In this document: piece after piece, positions 41,670 to 50,722 of the stretch | Numbering within the stretch: the stretch's first letter is position 1 | Layout: each line of letters opens with the position of its first letter | DNA from: Arthrobacter sp. efr-133-TYG-118 | Lineage (GTDB): Bacteria; Actinomycetota; Actinomycetes; Actinomycetales; Micrococcaceae | Reading direction: 5' to 3' | NCBI RefSeq assembly: GCF_030209755.1 | Contig: NZ_JARVRH010000008.1 | Span: 62,001 to 126,000 of the forward strand | Length of the DNA stretch: 64,000 bases | The notes under the pieces: generated by a model | What the model was told of the DNA's origin: nothing | The model's database searches: none | The model's input: the letters and a program-made list of their open reading frames with translations, nothing else | Translations under genes and position numbers: made by a program

Positions 41670-41699
41670 ACTTTAGAGCATAGTCGGGGATATTCCCAA
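41670..41699 (-). promoter_or_regulatory. Possible promoter of the tRNA unit
   Basis: Minus-strand TTGGGA (41694-41699) and TAAAGT (41670-41675), 18 bases apart, lie about 80 bases ahead of tRNA-Glu. The -10 box is inside a 16-base palindrome (41663-41678). Tentative. Confidence 0.35.
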
Positions 41700-41843
41700 A
41701 TCGCGCGCTGCGGAACGGAAACGAGGCTCAAAGCAGGAACGCAAACCGACCTCAAATCCGCCGCGTCAGAGTTGGCGGTTTCTTGTTGAAAGACGTCCGA
41801 ATTCCGCCAGTCCGTCCAGCCCGTTGCGGGCTAGATTGGCATC

Positions 41844-42752
41844 ATGGCCACAAGCACCCCAACCTCTCCGGCGACCACAACTTCCCGGACCATCAGTAAG
41901 CTCGGCATCGCCGCCGTCATCGTCACCGTTGTCCTCTGGGCATCCGCCTTCGTGGGCATCCGGGCCGTGGGACCCAGCTTCTCCCCCGGCTCCTTGACGC
42001 TCGGACGGCTGGTGGTTGCCGCCGTCGCGCTCGGCATTGTCGCCCTGCCCAGGCTCAAGCGCTGGCCCAAAGGCCGCGAATGGCTGCCCATCCTAGCTTA
42101 CGGTGTCATGTGGTTCGCAGGTTACAACCTGGCCCTGAACGCCGCCGAACACATGCTCGATGCCGGAACCAGCGCCATGCTCATCAACGTTTCGCCGATC
42201 CTGATCGCCGTCCTCGCCGGCGTCATCCTGAAGGAAGGCTTTCCGCGCTGGCTGATCATCGGCAGCCTCGTGGCGTTCGGCGGCGTTGCGCTGATCGCGC
42301 TCGGTTCGGGACAGCGCTCGACGGCGGACGTCGCCGGAGTGCTGTTGTGCCTCCTTGCCGCTGTGCTCGCCGCGGTGAGCGTGATTGTCCAGAAGCCCGT
42401 GCTCCGCAAGTTCTCCGCGGCACAGGCCACCTGGTTTGGCATCATGGTGGGCGCCGTGTGCTGCCTGCCGTGGGCCGGACAACTGGTGGCCGAAGTGCAG
42501 GCCGCACCCCTTCCGGCCACTCTCGGCCTGGTGTACCTCGGGATCTTCCCGACGGCCATCGCTTTCACGACGTGGGCCTATGCGCTATCCCTCATTGAGG
42601 CCGGGAAACTCGCCGCCACGACGTACCTGGTTCCGGGCGCCACGATTCTGATTTCCTGGGCGGTCCTCAAGGAGATACCCACCATCTGGGGCCTCGTGGG
42701 CGGCGTCATTTGCCTCGCGGGCGTCGGGTTGACGCGGCGCCGGTCCCGCTAG
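41844..42752 (+). CDS. EamA family (drug/metabolite transporter) permease
   Basis: 302 residues with ten predicted helices in two EamA repeats. Motifs: WASAFVGIRAVGPSFSPGSL at helix 1, FAGYNLALNAAEHMLDAGTSAMLINVSPILIA in parts, and in the second repeat the SLIEAGKLAATTYLVPG segment typical of such exporters. It probably exports a metabolite or amino acid derivative. The start at 41844 begins with a polar Thr/Ser-rich stretch. Single gene, divergent from the tRNA unit. Confidence 0.87.
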   Translation: MATSTPTSPATTTSRTISKLGIAAVIVTVVLWASAFVGIRAVGPSFSPGSLTLGRLVVAAVALGIVALPRLKRWPKGREWLPILAYGVMWFAGYNLALNAAEHMLDAGTSAMLINVSPILIAVLAGVILKEGFPRWLIIGSLVAFGGVALIALGSGQRSTADVAGVLLCLLAAVLAAVSVIVQKPVLRKFSAAQATWFGIMVGAVCCLPWAGQLVAEVQAAPLPATLGLVYLGIFPTAIAFTTWAYALSLIEAGKLAATTYLVPGATILISWAVLKEIPTIWGLVGGVICLAGVGLTRRRSR

Positions 42753-42804
42753 GATCGCCGCGCGCGAGCGAGGTGCCCGTGCCGCCGTCGAAGCTCCGCC
42801 GTCG

Positions 42805-43725
42805 CTACCTCGCCATCCCGGCGAGAAGCTCGCGGTGCGTGGGCGGGTTGGCTCCCGGGCGCCCCACGGTAATGGACGCGGCCATGGAGGCCGTTTGCCC
42901 GATGCGTTCGAGGACGGTGGGCGCAAGCCCTTGGCTGCCGCGCAGCAGCAGCCCGAGGATCAGTGCCGACATGTAGGAATCGCCGGCGCCGATGGTGTCC
43001 GCCACCACCGATGTCACCGCGGGAACCGTCAGCTGGGTGTGCGGCGTCGCCATCAAGGAGCCTTGGGCGCCTCGCGTGACGACGGCCAGGCCTGCACCCA
43101 GGCCCAGGATGTGCCTGGCGGTCTCTTCCAGGGACTTGCCCGGGTAGAGCCACAACGCGTCGTCGTCGCTGAGCTTCACGACGCTGGTCAGCGGTACGAG
43201 GTCCTCGAAAATGCGGAGTGCCTCGCCGTGGCTGCCCAGGAGATCGGTGCGGATGTTGGGGTCGTACGTGACGATGCATCCACCCTGGGCCTGCTCCAGG
43301 AGGGTCCTGACGACGCCGGCGCCGGGCTCGAGGAACGTAGCGATCGAGCCCGTGTGGAGGACCTTCGGGGCGTAAGGGAGTGCGGCGGGACCCAGCTTCC
43401 ACTCGATGTCGAAGGTGTACTCGGCTGAACCGTCCGCTGCGATCTCCGCCGTCGCCGTCGCAGTCTTCGCGAGCGATTGCGAGCCCGGCAGGACAACCAC
43501 ACCGGCGCTTGCCAGGTGCGCCGCGATGGACTCGCCCCGGGAATCACGCCCGACGGCGGTCAGCAGCCCGGCCTTCACGTCGAGCCGCCCTAGGCCGTAG
43601 GCGACGTTCGCAGGCGAGCCGCCGGGGTATTCGGTCTGCCCTTCGGGCGAGTTGACGATGTCGATGAGCGCCTCGCCGACCACGACGACGTCGAGCGGCT
43701 CGGACGCAAGGGGCGAGTGGTTCAT
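42805..43725 (-). CDS. PfkB family carbohydrate kinase, fructokinase-like
   Basis: 306 residues of the ribokinase fold. The N-terminal part has VVVGEALIDIVNSPEG and EYPGGSPANVAYGLGRL (PfkB signature 1), and the C-terminal signature is VADTIGAGDSYMSALI with the catalytic Asp. It phosphorylates a sugar, most likely fructose or 2-keto-sugar, with ATP. It follows a LacI gene by 30 bases on the same strand, so the repressor and kinase form one unit and the regulator probably responds to the same sugar. Confidence 0.88.
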   Translation of the reverse strand: MNHSPLASEPLDVVVVGEALIDIVNSPEGQTEYPGGSPANVAYGLGRLDVKAGLLTAVGRDSRGESIAAHLASAGVVVLPGSQSLAKTATATAEIAADGSAEYTFDIEWKLGPAALPYAPKVLHTGSIATFLEPGAGVVRTLLEQAQGGCIVTYDPNIRTDLLGSHGEALRIFEDLVPLTSVVKLSDDDALWLYPGKSLEETARHILGLGAGLAVVTRGAQGSLMATPHTQLTVPAVTSVVADTIGAGDSYMSALILGLLLRGSQGLAPTVLERIGQTASMAASITVGRPGANPPTHRELLAGMAR

Positions 43726-43755
43726 GCGTTTCCTGTTCGTTGGTTGGGGGGATTT

Positions 43756-44808
43756 TCAGTGGCTACTAGTGGCTTTCGACGGCGCCGCCACCGAATCGCG
43801 TTCGACGAGGGGACATTCAAAATATTCGGTACTGCCGTCACGCTCCGCGCCGCCCAGCAGCAGTTCGACGGCGCGGCGGCCCATCTCAAGGAAGGGAAGT
43901 TCCAGGGTGGTCAGCCCGGGCCGCAAGTGCGGGGCAAGCGTTTCCTGGTTGTCGAAACCCACCAGCGACACATCGTGCGGGATGGACAATCCGAGCTGGG
44001 CCACCGCTTGGAAGGTACCCCAGGCGGTGCGGTCGTTGGCGCAGAAGATGGCGGTGGGTGGCTGTGGACCAGTCATGAGTGCGAGGGCATTGTCGAAACC
44101 GCCCGACTCATGACCGTCGCCGATGCGGTGGAGCCCGGGGTCGGGGTGCACGCCAGCCTCCTTGAGTGCCCGGAGATAGCCGGCATAGCGTCCGACGGCG
44201 GCGGGAAGCTCACCGTCGACCGCACCGATGTTGATCATCGCGATACGCCGGTGGCCTGCGTCCAGCAGGCGTTTGGCGGCGGTGTACCCACCCAGCTCCT
44301 CTTCGGGAGCGATGCTTGGAAAACGCCCGGAACGGTCGCGCGAATTGAGCACGACGGCGGGCACCTCCGCCAGGACGTCCGGCACCTCAAGTACCCGGTG
44401 GTACATGGCGGCGTAGACCACTCCGGCCACCTTGTAGGACAGCATGGTCTCCAGCGAAGCGGCCTCGAGGGCCTTGTCACCGCCGGTGTTGACGGTCAGG
44501 AGAAGCAGCCCGGCCTCCCAGGCCCGGGCTTGGGCGCCCTCGATGATCTTGCCCGCGAATGGCGCTGTGGCCACGAAGTCGCCAACGAAGCCGATCATCC
44601 CGGCAACGCCGTCGCGGAGCACTTTGGCGTGGGCGTTGGTCCGGTACCCCAGTTCGTGGGCGGCAGCATGGACCCTGCGCCGGGTTTCCTCCGAGAACCT
44701 GGTTCCCGCAGCCTCGTTGAGCACTAGGGAAACCGTGGCCTGGGAAACACCGGCAGCGGCAGCGACGTCGTTCATCGTCGTGCCGGAGCGGCTTCCGGGG
44801 CGGGTCAT
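43756..44808 (-). CDS. LacI family transcriptional regulator
   Basis: 350 residues. The helix-turn-helix MNDVAAAAGVSQATVSLVL is at about 12-30, followed by NEAAGTRFSEETRRRV and a sugar-binding effector domain with FCANDRTAWGTFQAVAQLG. It is cotranscribed with the kinase at 42805. A palindrome in its promoter region (44873-44890) is a candidate for autoregulation. It belongs to a different branch from the two other LacI proteins in the window. Confidence 0.88.
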   Translation of the reverse strand: MTRPGSRSGTTMNDVAAAAGVSQATVSLVLNEAAGTRFSEETRRRVHAAAHELGYRTNAHAKVLRDGVAGMIGFVGDFVATAPFAGKIIEGAQARAWEAGLLLLTVNTGGDKALEAASLETMLSYKVAGVVYAAMYHRVLEVPDVLAEVPAVVLNSRDRSGRFPSIAPEEELGGYTAAKRLLDAGHRRIAMINIGAVDGELPAAVGRYAGYLRALKEAGVHPDPGLHRIGDGHESGGFDNALALMTGPQPPTAIFCANDRTAWGTFQAVAQLGLSIPHDVSLVGFDNQETLAPHLRPGLTTLELPFLEMGRRAVELLLGGAERDGSTEYFECPLVERDSVAAPSKATSSH

Positions 44809-44872
44809 GGGCTGGCCTGTCTGTTGAGGGCACCGGGGTGCTTGTCACAGGATCCGCACGACTGGCTGGGCT

Positions 44873-44890
44873 TAACCTGGGACCGGGTTA
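44873..44890. promoter_or_regulatory. Operator-like palindrome ahead of the LacI-kinase unit
   Basis: TAACC and GGTTA arms enclose an 8-base centre with further partial symmetry. It lies 65 bases ahead of the LacI start and just downstream of a minus-strand TATAAC that could be a -10 box. Low certainty. Confidence 0.3.
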
Positions 44891-44968
44891 TACGAATTAC
44901 CAGCCCGGAAAACTGTAGCTGTCATCAAACCCGGCGTCAACGACCGGGCCGCGGACTAGAGTCAGAAC

Positions 44969-45484
44969 ATGCCCGCGAATTTACCTCCCGGCCTGCCGAT
45001 CGTTCCCGACGGTGATTCCCCCGGCGGCCAGCGCATTTTCTCCCGGCTCCCCGGTACTGGCAATGGGGGTGCTGGCGTTGGGGCCGACGCTGAAGCCGCG
45101 CAGTTCAACACCGTTCCATTCGCGATGTCGCCGGAAGACTTCGAGGCGGCCGTCGGCGATGCCTTGCTCCTCATCCCGGACAAAGCGGCCCGGGCCATGG
45201 ACAACGTGGCCATCTTCATCGAGGACGACTACATCCCGCAACCTGGAGACGAGCCGGACACGGTACTCCTCGGACTATACGAGGGCGTGCCCTTGACGGA
45301 ACGGGACTCTTGGTGGGATGCCGGTTCCCTCCCTGACCGGATTACCATTTTCCGGCAGCCGATCCTGGATATCTGCGGATCCCGCCAGGAGGTAATCGAC
45401 GAAGTGGCCATCACCGTGATCCATGAGATCGCCCACCACTTCGGCATCGGCGACGACCGCTTGCACGAGCTCGGCTGGGGATAG
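44969..45484 (+). CDS. Metallopeptidase family protein (Zincin_1)
   Basis: 171 residues. The zinc site HEIAHHFGIGDDRLHELG near the C-terminus has the HExxH motif with a further His. FAMSPEDFEAAVGDALLLIPDKAARAM in parts and VAIFIEDDY are typical of the short actinobacterial and alphaproteobacterial zincin proteins of unknown substrate. The first 45 residues are Pro/Gly-rich and probably disordered. The CDF transporter gene begins 10 bases after its stop. Confidence 0.85.
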   Translation: MPANLPPGLPIVPDGDSPGGQRIFSRLPGTGNGGAGVGADAEAAQFNTVPFAMSPEDFEAAVGDALLLIPDKAARAMDNVAIFIEDDYIPQPGDEPDTVLLGLYEGVPLTERDSWWDAGSLPDRITIFRQPILDICGSRQEVIDEVAITVIHEIAHHFGIGDDRLHELGWG

Positions 45485-45494
45485 CCTTGTAGGC

Positions 45495-46415
45495 ATGGGG
45501 CACGATCACGACCACTCGCACGGCGTCACCGCAACCGGCAAGCATCGCAAGCGGCTGGTCGCTGTGCTGGCCATCACCCTCGGGGTGGTCCTCGTCCAGG
45601 TGGCGGGCGCCGTCGTCTCCGGTTCCCTGGCGCTGCTGGCTGACGCGGGCCACATGCTCTCCGACGCCGCAGGCGTCTTCATCGCGCTGCTTGCCGCGTG
45701 GATAGCCACCCGGCCGGCGAGTGATCAACGCACCTACGGGTACCAGCGTGCCGAGGTCCTGGCAGCGCTGGCCAACGCCCTCATCCTGATCGTGATCTCA
45801 GTGGTGATCTTCATTGAGGCACTCCGCCGTTTCGGGGAGACACTGGAAATCCGCACCGACATCATGCTCTTTGCCGCCATTCTGGGTGCGGTGGCAAACG
45901 TGGTATCGCTCCTCATCCTGCGCGGGGCCCAGAAGGAGAGCCTGAACGTCCGCGGCGCCTACCTCGAAGTCCTCGGGGATCTTTTGGGTTCGTTTGCGGT
46001 CATCGTGGCTGCGATAGTCATCATGGTCACCGATTTCCGGGCGGCAGACCCCATCGCCTCCATCCTGATTTCGCTGATGATCCTGCCCCGGGCCTGGCAT
46101 CTGCTGCGCGACGTGGTTGACGTCCTGCTGGAGGCCACGCCCAAAGGTGTCGAAGTCAAAATGATCCGCGAGCACATCCTCTCTGTTGAGGGCGTGGTGG
46201 CGGTTCACGACATCCACATCTGGACCATCACCTCGGGCGTTCCAGTGTTCTCGGCCCACGTGGTGGTTGAGGACCGGATCCTGGACGCCACCGGCGCCGA
46301 CCGGCTCCTGGACCAACTCGGTTCCTGCCTTGGCTCGCATTTCGACACCGAGCACTGCACCTTCCAACTGGAACCTGCCGGCCACTCGGCGCACGAAACC
46401 CACCAGCACGCGTAG
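45495..46415 (+). CDS. Cation diffusion facilitator (zinc/cobalt type)
   Basis: 306 residues from ATG 45495; the longer frame is a shadow of the upstream gene. The N-terminus is His-rich (GHDHDHSHG), likely metal-binding. Six helices follow with the CDF motifs SLALLADAGHMLSDAAG (HxxxD) in helix 2 and YLEVLGDLLGS (DxxxD-like) in helix 5, then a cytosolic domain with VHDIHIWTITSG. It exports Zn2+ or a similar ion in exchange for protons. The zincin gene upstream may be cotranscribed. Confidence 0.9.
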   Translation: MGHDHDHSHGVTATGKHRKRLVAVLAITLGVVLVQVAGAVVSGSLALLADAGHMLSDAAGVFIALLAAWIATRPASDQRTYGYQRAEVLAALANALILIVISVVIFIEALRRFGETLEIRTDIMLFAAILGAVANVVSLLILRGAQKESLNVRGAYLEVLGDLLGSFAVIVAAIVIMVTDFRAADPIASILISLMILPRAWHLLRDVVDVLLEATPKGVEVKMIREHILSVEGVVAVHDIHIWTITSGVPVFSAHVVVEDRILDATGADRLLDQLGSCLGSHFDTEHCTFQLEPAGHSAHETHQHA

Positions 46416-46434
46416 GGACCCCTGTGCGGTCAGC

Positions 46435-49245
46435 CTAGCTCGGTTGGATAACCACCGTCCCCGCGGCGCCGTCCACCGTGATCCTATGGCCTGAACTGAT
46501 CCGGGACGTGGCATCCGGGACGCCCACGATCGCGGGAATCCCGTACTCACGGGCCACGACCGCGCCATGTGAGTTGGGGCCGCCCATCTCCATCACGAGT
46601 CCCCCGGCAGTCAGGAAGAGGGGGGTCCAGCCGGGATCCGTGGAGGGCGCCACCAGGATTTCTCCGGGTTCGAGATGCGCGCCCACGGGATCCATGATCA
46701 CTCTGGCCACTGCGGTCACCGTGCCCGCTGAAGCCGGGGTTCCCTGCAGCATGCCGTCCGGCAGTGCGCCGCCCGGCGCCGGGCATCCATTCCGGCTGCC
46801 CAGGAAGCCGGCGGGCAGGGCTTCCGGCTCGGTGCCGTCGGAGAGCAGCACGCGTGGCACGTGCCGGCGCTTGAGTTCAAGCTCGTAGGCCTCGCGCCGC
46901 TGCGCCACCAGATCGTGGAGATCCTTGCCGTCCAAGGCATGGCGGGCGTCGTTGAAATCCAGGAAGAACACGTCGGCGGGGTCATTTATGACTCCCGCAT
47001 CCGCCAAGGTTTCCCCTACTTCCGAAAGCCGGGCGCGGACCGCGGCGAAGCCACGCACGAGGTGGTACTTCGGAAGCTCACGGAGTCCCGCGAACATGCG
47101 TGTCCGCTCAAGGGCCGTTTTCACGATCAGGGCGTGAAGCGGACTCTTGGACCTCGCACGGGCCACCAGTACGGCGAGCTGTTCCTCGGCGTCGCGGGCA
47201 GCTTTTTCGAACTGCTTGTCCGGCGCCAGGCGCGGATCGTCGAGGCGAAGGTAGTTGACCAGGACTCCGATGATGTGGGTGGGGTCGTCGGACCAGCGGG
47301 GCATCCCCAGGTCGATTTCGGCGATGGCCCGGTGCCCGTAGCCGCGCAGGAACGAGGCCAATCCCGCCTGCGCGACGAACGGCAGCCCGCCGTTGCGGTA
47401 GCTCTCCGCGAGCACCGCGGGCTCGCCGCCGGTAAAGGCCTCAGCGGCCGCGGGATCGTCGCGGATGCTGGTCGAGAGTCGCCACAGGGCAAGGTCCATT
47501 TCAGTGGTGACGTTGTTGGGCAGGCCGCGGATGATGGTTTGGAGTTCACCCCAGGAGGCCTGTTCGCCAAGTATTTTCCGGACCAAACCGATCATCGCAA
47601 ACCCAAGCGCTACCGGCGGCAGGATATTGGGCAGTATGGGGAACAATTCCTCGCGAAGTATCCTCTCGGCGTGGTCCAGCTTTTCACGGGGAGCGGCATC
47701 GGCGGGGACTTCATGCGTGGCCTTCAGGTTCTCGCCCAGCCGTTCCACCTTGTCGAGGGCAACGTCCGGCCGAAAGAGGGCGCGCAACAGGGTCTCCGGA
47801 AGGCGGAACCGGAGCACGATCGGGACAACGTGCCTGAGCAGTTTGAAGGGGGTCCTGCTCGTGACGGCAAATCGCGGATCCTCGAACAGGGCGCGCATGA
47901 TGGCCGCCGAACGCGCTTCCATGACGTCGAAGATCCTGGGCACGATGGCCCGCCCGGCCTTGCTCCGGAACACCGAAGTAAGGTCAAAATAGATCCGTTG
48001 CCCCGCTTCGTAGTAGGGCGAAGGCCCGTCCCGCGGTTCGGGAACGCGGAATCCCGCCGCGCCGGCTACCGAGGACCCCATGAGCCTGATGCCCGCGAGG
48101 CCCATGGGAGTCAGGGGACGTGTGAGTCCTTGGGCGAGGCTGAAGCAAAGGTACGCATGCGGACCGGGGACTGCGGGTTGGCGGGTCATTTGCGGGTAGA
48201 GCGTGGTGATGGAGCGGGCTTGGGTGAGCCACAGTTTGCCGTCGCCATCGATGGCCCATTCAGTGTCCTGCGGTGCTCCGTAATGCTCCTCGACGCGCTG
48301 GCCGAGGACAGCAAGCGCCCTGATCTGGGAGTCGGCAAGGCAGGCATTCCCGGCTGTTCCGTCTTCTGCCTGCGCCGTCGCGCCGAGCCTTTCGGTCCCG
48401 CCTCCGGGAATGGAGCGAATCACCAGCTTCCGGTCGCCGATCCTTCGTTCCGTGATCCTGCCGGTGAGGGAATCCACCACAAAGTGGTCCGGATTCACCG
48501 CGCCGGAGACCACGGCCTCACCGAGCCCGGGATTGGCGTCGATCACTGCTTCGCGGCGCCGCCCGGTCACCGGATTGGCGGTGAACAACACGCCTGCGGT
48601 TTCAGCATCCACCATCCGTTGGACGACGACGGCGAGCGTCACCGCGGCGTGGTCGATCCCGTTGCTTGCCCGGTAGCTGACCGCCCGGTCCGTCCACAGG
48701 GACGCCCAGCACTTCCGGACGGCCTGCAGCACGGCGTCAGCCCCCACGACGTTCAGGTAGGTGTCCTGCTGGCCGGCGAAACTCGCAAAGGGCAGGTCCT
48801 CGGCCGTGGCAGAGGACCTGACGGCAACCGGGACTTCCGAGCCCAGCGCGGAGTAGGCCGAGCGGACGGCGTCTTCTACGTCGGCCGGGATCCCGGCGTC
48901 GAGCACAGCTTCCCTGGTGCGGGCCGCGAGGGACGCGAGCCCATCAAGGTCGCCGGGTTCCACGGCCCCAAAGCCACGAAGAATGTCCGGGAGCGTCGCA
49001 AACTCGGGGCCACCGCCGGGAATTCCTTGATTTTCGCCAGGGGACCCGGAGCTCGCATCGGGCTGAAGCGCGCGCCGGTAGGCCCCGGTGGTCAGGCAAA
49101 ACCCGGGCGGGACCGGAAGTCCCGCCCAGATCAGCTCGCCGAGATTGGCCGCCTTGCCGCCGACCTCTGGAAGCATGGTTGCCCGGATCCGTCGCAGCTC
49201 GACGATCAAGCGCGAACCCTCCCCGGGCTGTGCGTGCTCCACCAT
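46435..49245 (-). CDS. PEP-synthase-like enzyme with rifamycin phosphotransferase layout
   Basis: 936 residues. Residues about 1-340 are the ATP-grasp domain of PEP synthase/PPDK (KAANLGELIWAGLPVPPGF, VRSSATAEDLPFASFAGQQDTYLNV in parts). A long middle domain (about 350-800) follows. The C-terminus is the swivelling phosphohistidine domain with TDPGWTPLF, GGPNSHGAVVAREYGIP and His893. There is no C-terminal PEP-binding barrel, which separates it from true PEP synthase and fits Rph-type antibiotic phosphotransferases, where ATP phosphorylates the drug through the His domain. The substrate is unproven; close relatives of unknown function exist. Confidence 0.8.
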   Translation of the reverse strand: MVEHAQPGEGSRLIVELRRIRATMLPEVGGKAANLGELIWAGLPVPPGFCLTTGAYRRALQPDASSGSPGENQGIPGGGPEFATLPDILRGFGAVEPGDLDGLASLAARTREAVLDAGIPADVEDAVRSAYSALGSEVPVAVRSSATAEDLPFASFAGQQDTYLNVVGADAVLQAVRKCWASLWTDRAVSYRASNGIDHAAVTLAVVVQRMVDAETAGVLFTANPVTGRRREAVIDANPGLGEAVVSGAVNPDHFVVDSLTGRITERRIGDRKLVIRSIPGGGTERLGATAQAEDGTAGNACLADSQIRALAVLGQRVEEHYGAPQDTEWAIDGDGKLWLTQARSITTLYPQMTRQPAVPGPHAYLCFSLAQGLTRPLTPMGLAGIRLMGSSVAGAAGFRVPEPRDGPSPYYEAGQRIYFDLTSVFRSKAGRAIVPRIFDVMEARSAAIMRALFEDPRFAVTSRTPFKLLRHVVPIVLRFRLPETLLRALFRPDVALDKVERLGENLKATHEVPADAAPREKLDHAERILREELFPILPNILPPVALGFAMIGLVRKILGEQASWGELQTIIRGLPNNVTTEMDLALWRLSTSIRDDPAAAEAFTGGEPAVLAESYRNGGLPFVAQAGLASFLRGYGHRAIAEIDLGMPRWSDDPTHIIGVLVNYLRLDDPRLAPDKQFEKAARDAEEQLAVLVARARSKSPLHALIVKTALERTRMFAGLRELPKYHLVRGFAAVRARLSEVGETLADAGVINDPADVFFLDFNDARHALDGKDLHDLVAQRREAYELELKRRHVPRVLLSDGTEPEALPAGFLGSRNGCPAPGGALPDGMLQGTPASAGTVTAVARVIMDPVGAHLEPGEILVAPSTDPGWTPLFLTAGGLVMEMGGPNSHGAVVAREYGIPAIVGVPDATSRISSGHRITVDGAAGTVVIQPS

Positions 49246-49283
49246 TGCCGTCCGCCTGCGTCACCGGTCCTTGGGTTTGCCTG

Positions 49284-50333
49284 TTATGCGGCGAGCATCG
49301 GACCGAATTTGACGCGGTCCGCCAGCCTGGGGTCCTCGCGGTCGGGAACAACCAGCACGGGCCCTTTGGCGTGGTGTAGGACTCCATCCGACGTCGATCC
49401 GAGGAGCATTCCTGCGAAGCCTCCCCGCCCGCGCGTGCCCAGCACCACCAGTTCGACGCTCCGGCTCACTTCCACGAGAACTTCAACGGGCGAACCATCG
49501 AGCAGTTGGGTTTCCGCTGGAAGCTTGGGGAAATGGCTCTTGAGCCACGCCAGGCCTGCGTCGAGCTGAACCCTGATGTCCTTGAAGAGTGCCTCCCGGT
49601 CCAGGGGTGCCGGAACCCACGCGAGGGAACCGCTGTACTCGGGTACGGCGCAGATGACGCGCAGCTTTGCTCCCATGCGTTGGGCCTGCTCTGCGGCTTC
49701 GAGGACGGCAACACGGGCCTGTTCCGAGCCGTCCACGCCGACTGCGACCACATTCTCGATCACGCGGGAGCCGACCTTCGCGCGCTCGGCCTTAATGTGC
49801 TTGTCCTCTGTGGTTTCACCCAATCGGTCCGCGCAGAAGAGCGGGACTGTCACAGTGGGGCACTTGGAGTGGGCCGGCAGGGCACTGCTCACGGAGCCCA
49901 GGAGCCTGCCCACGAAGCCGCCGCGTCCCCGGGTGCCGAAGACGAGGAGCTCGGCCGTTTCGGACAGATCGAGCAGCACGCCGGAGGCATCGCCGTTCTC
50001 CACCGAGCCATCGACGTCGATGGCGTAGCCGGAGACCTTCTCAAGGGCCTGCTTGACGATTGCTTCGGCGCCGTCCCGGATAACGGAGTCATCCACGGTT
50101 GCGTAGCCGCCGTCCAGGCCGGACGCCGCGAAGATGGGCACGGAGTAGGCCGTGACTACATGCAGGGGTAGTTGCCTGCGTTCGGCCTCCCGGGCGGCCC
50201 AAATGAGGGCGCATTGGCCGTGTTCGCTGCCGTCAACGCCCACCACAATTCCGCCGGGGGCAATGGATGGTTCCTCTCCATTGCCCCCGGCCTCTGGTCG
50301 ATGGCTCTCAGAGTGTTTGCCGTGCTGGTCCAT
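49284..50333 (-). CDS. Universal stress protein with two UspA domains
   Basis: 349 residues from ATG 50333, which has GAGGAGG ahead; upstream in-frame codons have no family match. Each half is a UspA domain with VGVDGSE and the ATP-binding GTRGRGGF..G..LGS pattern (G-x2-G-x9-G-S), present twice. About 30 polar residues precede domain 1. Such double Usp proteins bind ATP and respond to starvation, low oxygen or redox stress in actinobacteria. It lies 38 bases upstream of the Rph-like gene on the same strand, so the two may be cotranscribed. Confidence 0.9.
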   Translation of the reverse strand: MDQHGKHSESHRPEAGGNGEEPSIAPGGIVVGVDGSEHGQCALIWAAREAERRQLPLHVVTAYSVPIFAASGLDGGYATVDDSVIRDGAEAIVKQALEKVSGYAIDVDGSVENGDASGVLLDLSETAELLVFGTRGRGGFVGRLLGSVSSALPAHSKCPTVTVPLFCADRLGETTEDKHIKAERAKVGSRVIENVVAVGVDGSEQARVAVLEAAEQAQRMGAKLRVICAVPEYSGSLAWVPAPLDREALFKDIRVQLDAGLAWLKSHFPKLPAETQLLDGSPVEVLVEVSRSVELVVLGTRGRGGFAGMLLGSTSDGVLHHAKGPVLVVPDREDPRLADRVKFGPMLAA

Positions 50334-50722
50334 GGGGCCTGCCTCCTCGCACTGCTGGCTGATGTTGCGGCTATTCTGCCAGAGGCCGCGCCCACAACGT
50401 GTTTCTCGCTTGACTGCCGTGAGTTGCGGTCTCCAATGCTCACTATTCTCGTTTGCAAGGGCCGAATCAAGCCGGAAGAAGCGTATGTGGAAAGCCGCCC
50501 GGGGGCGTGGAAATCTGCCGAATCGGAGCGCGAAAAACGCATCGGCGGACATGCCGATGCCGGGGCTATCCACCACGCGATTTCTTCTGTAATGTTCGAG
50601 GCACTGGTGACCGGGGATCGTGTTTTTCGACACATCAACGGCCATCATTCGCGACCGCTTGGGGACCCGGACGCCACCCCGGTGTTGCCTTCGGCAACGC
50701 ACCTTCAAAGAGGAGCCAAGCT
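50334..50722. other. Gene-free stretch between divergent genes
   Basis: 389 bases between the Usp start and the short dinucleotide-binding gene. Open frames exist but none with ribosome site or family features. It should hold two divergent promoters; I cannot place them with confidence. No notable repeat seen. Confidence 0.5.

Noticed and set aside
42768..42813. Possible terminator between the EamA and PfkB genes
   Set aside because: Only a 7-bp stem with a 32-base loop and no T-run; too weak to call.
46861..49569. Open frame of 902 residues on the plus strand
   Set aside because: Entirely opposite the PEP-synthase-like and Usp genes; composition is Gly/Arg/Pro-rich without domains, a reverse-strand shadow.
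50334..50722. Open frames between the Usp and dinucleotide-binding genes
   Set aside because: They run through promoter space, start without ribosome sites and show no protein features; they extend as shadows into the neighbours.
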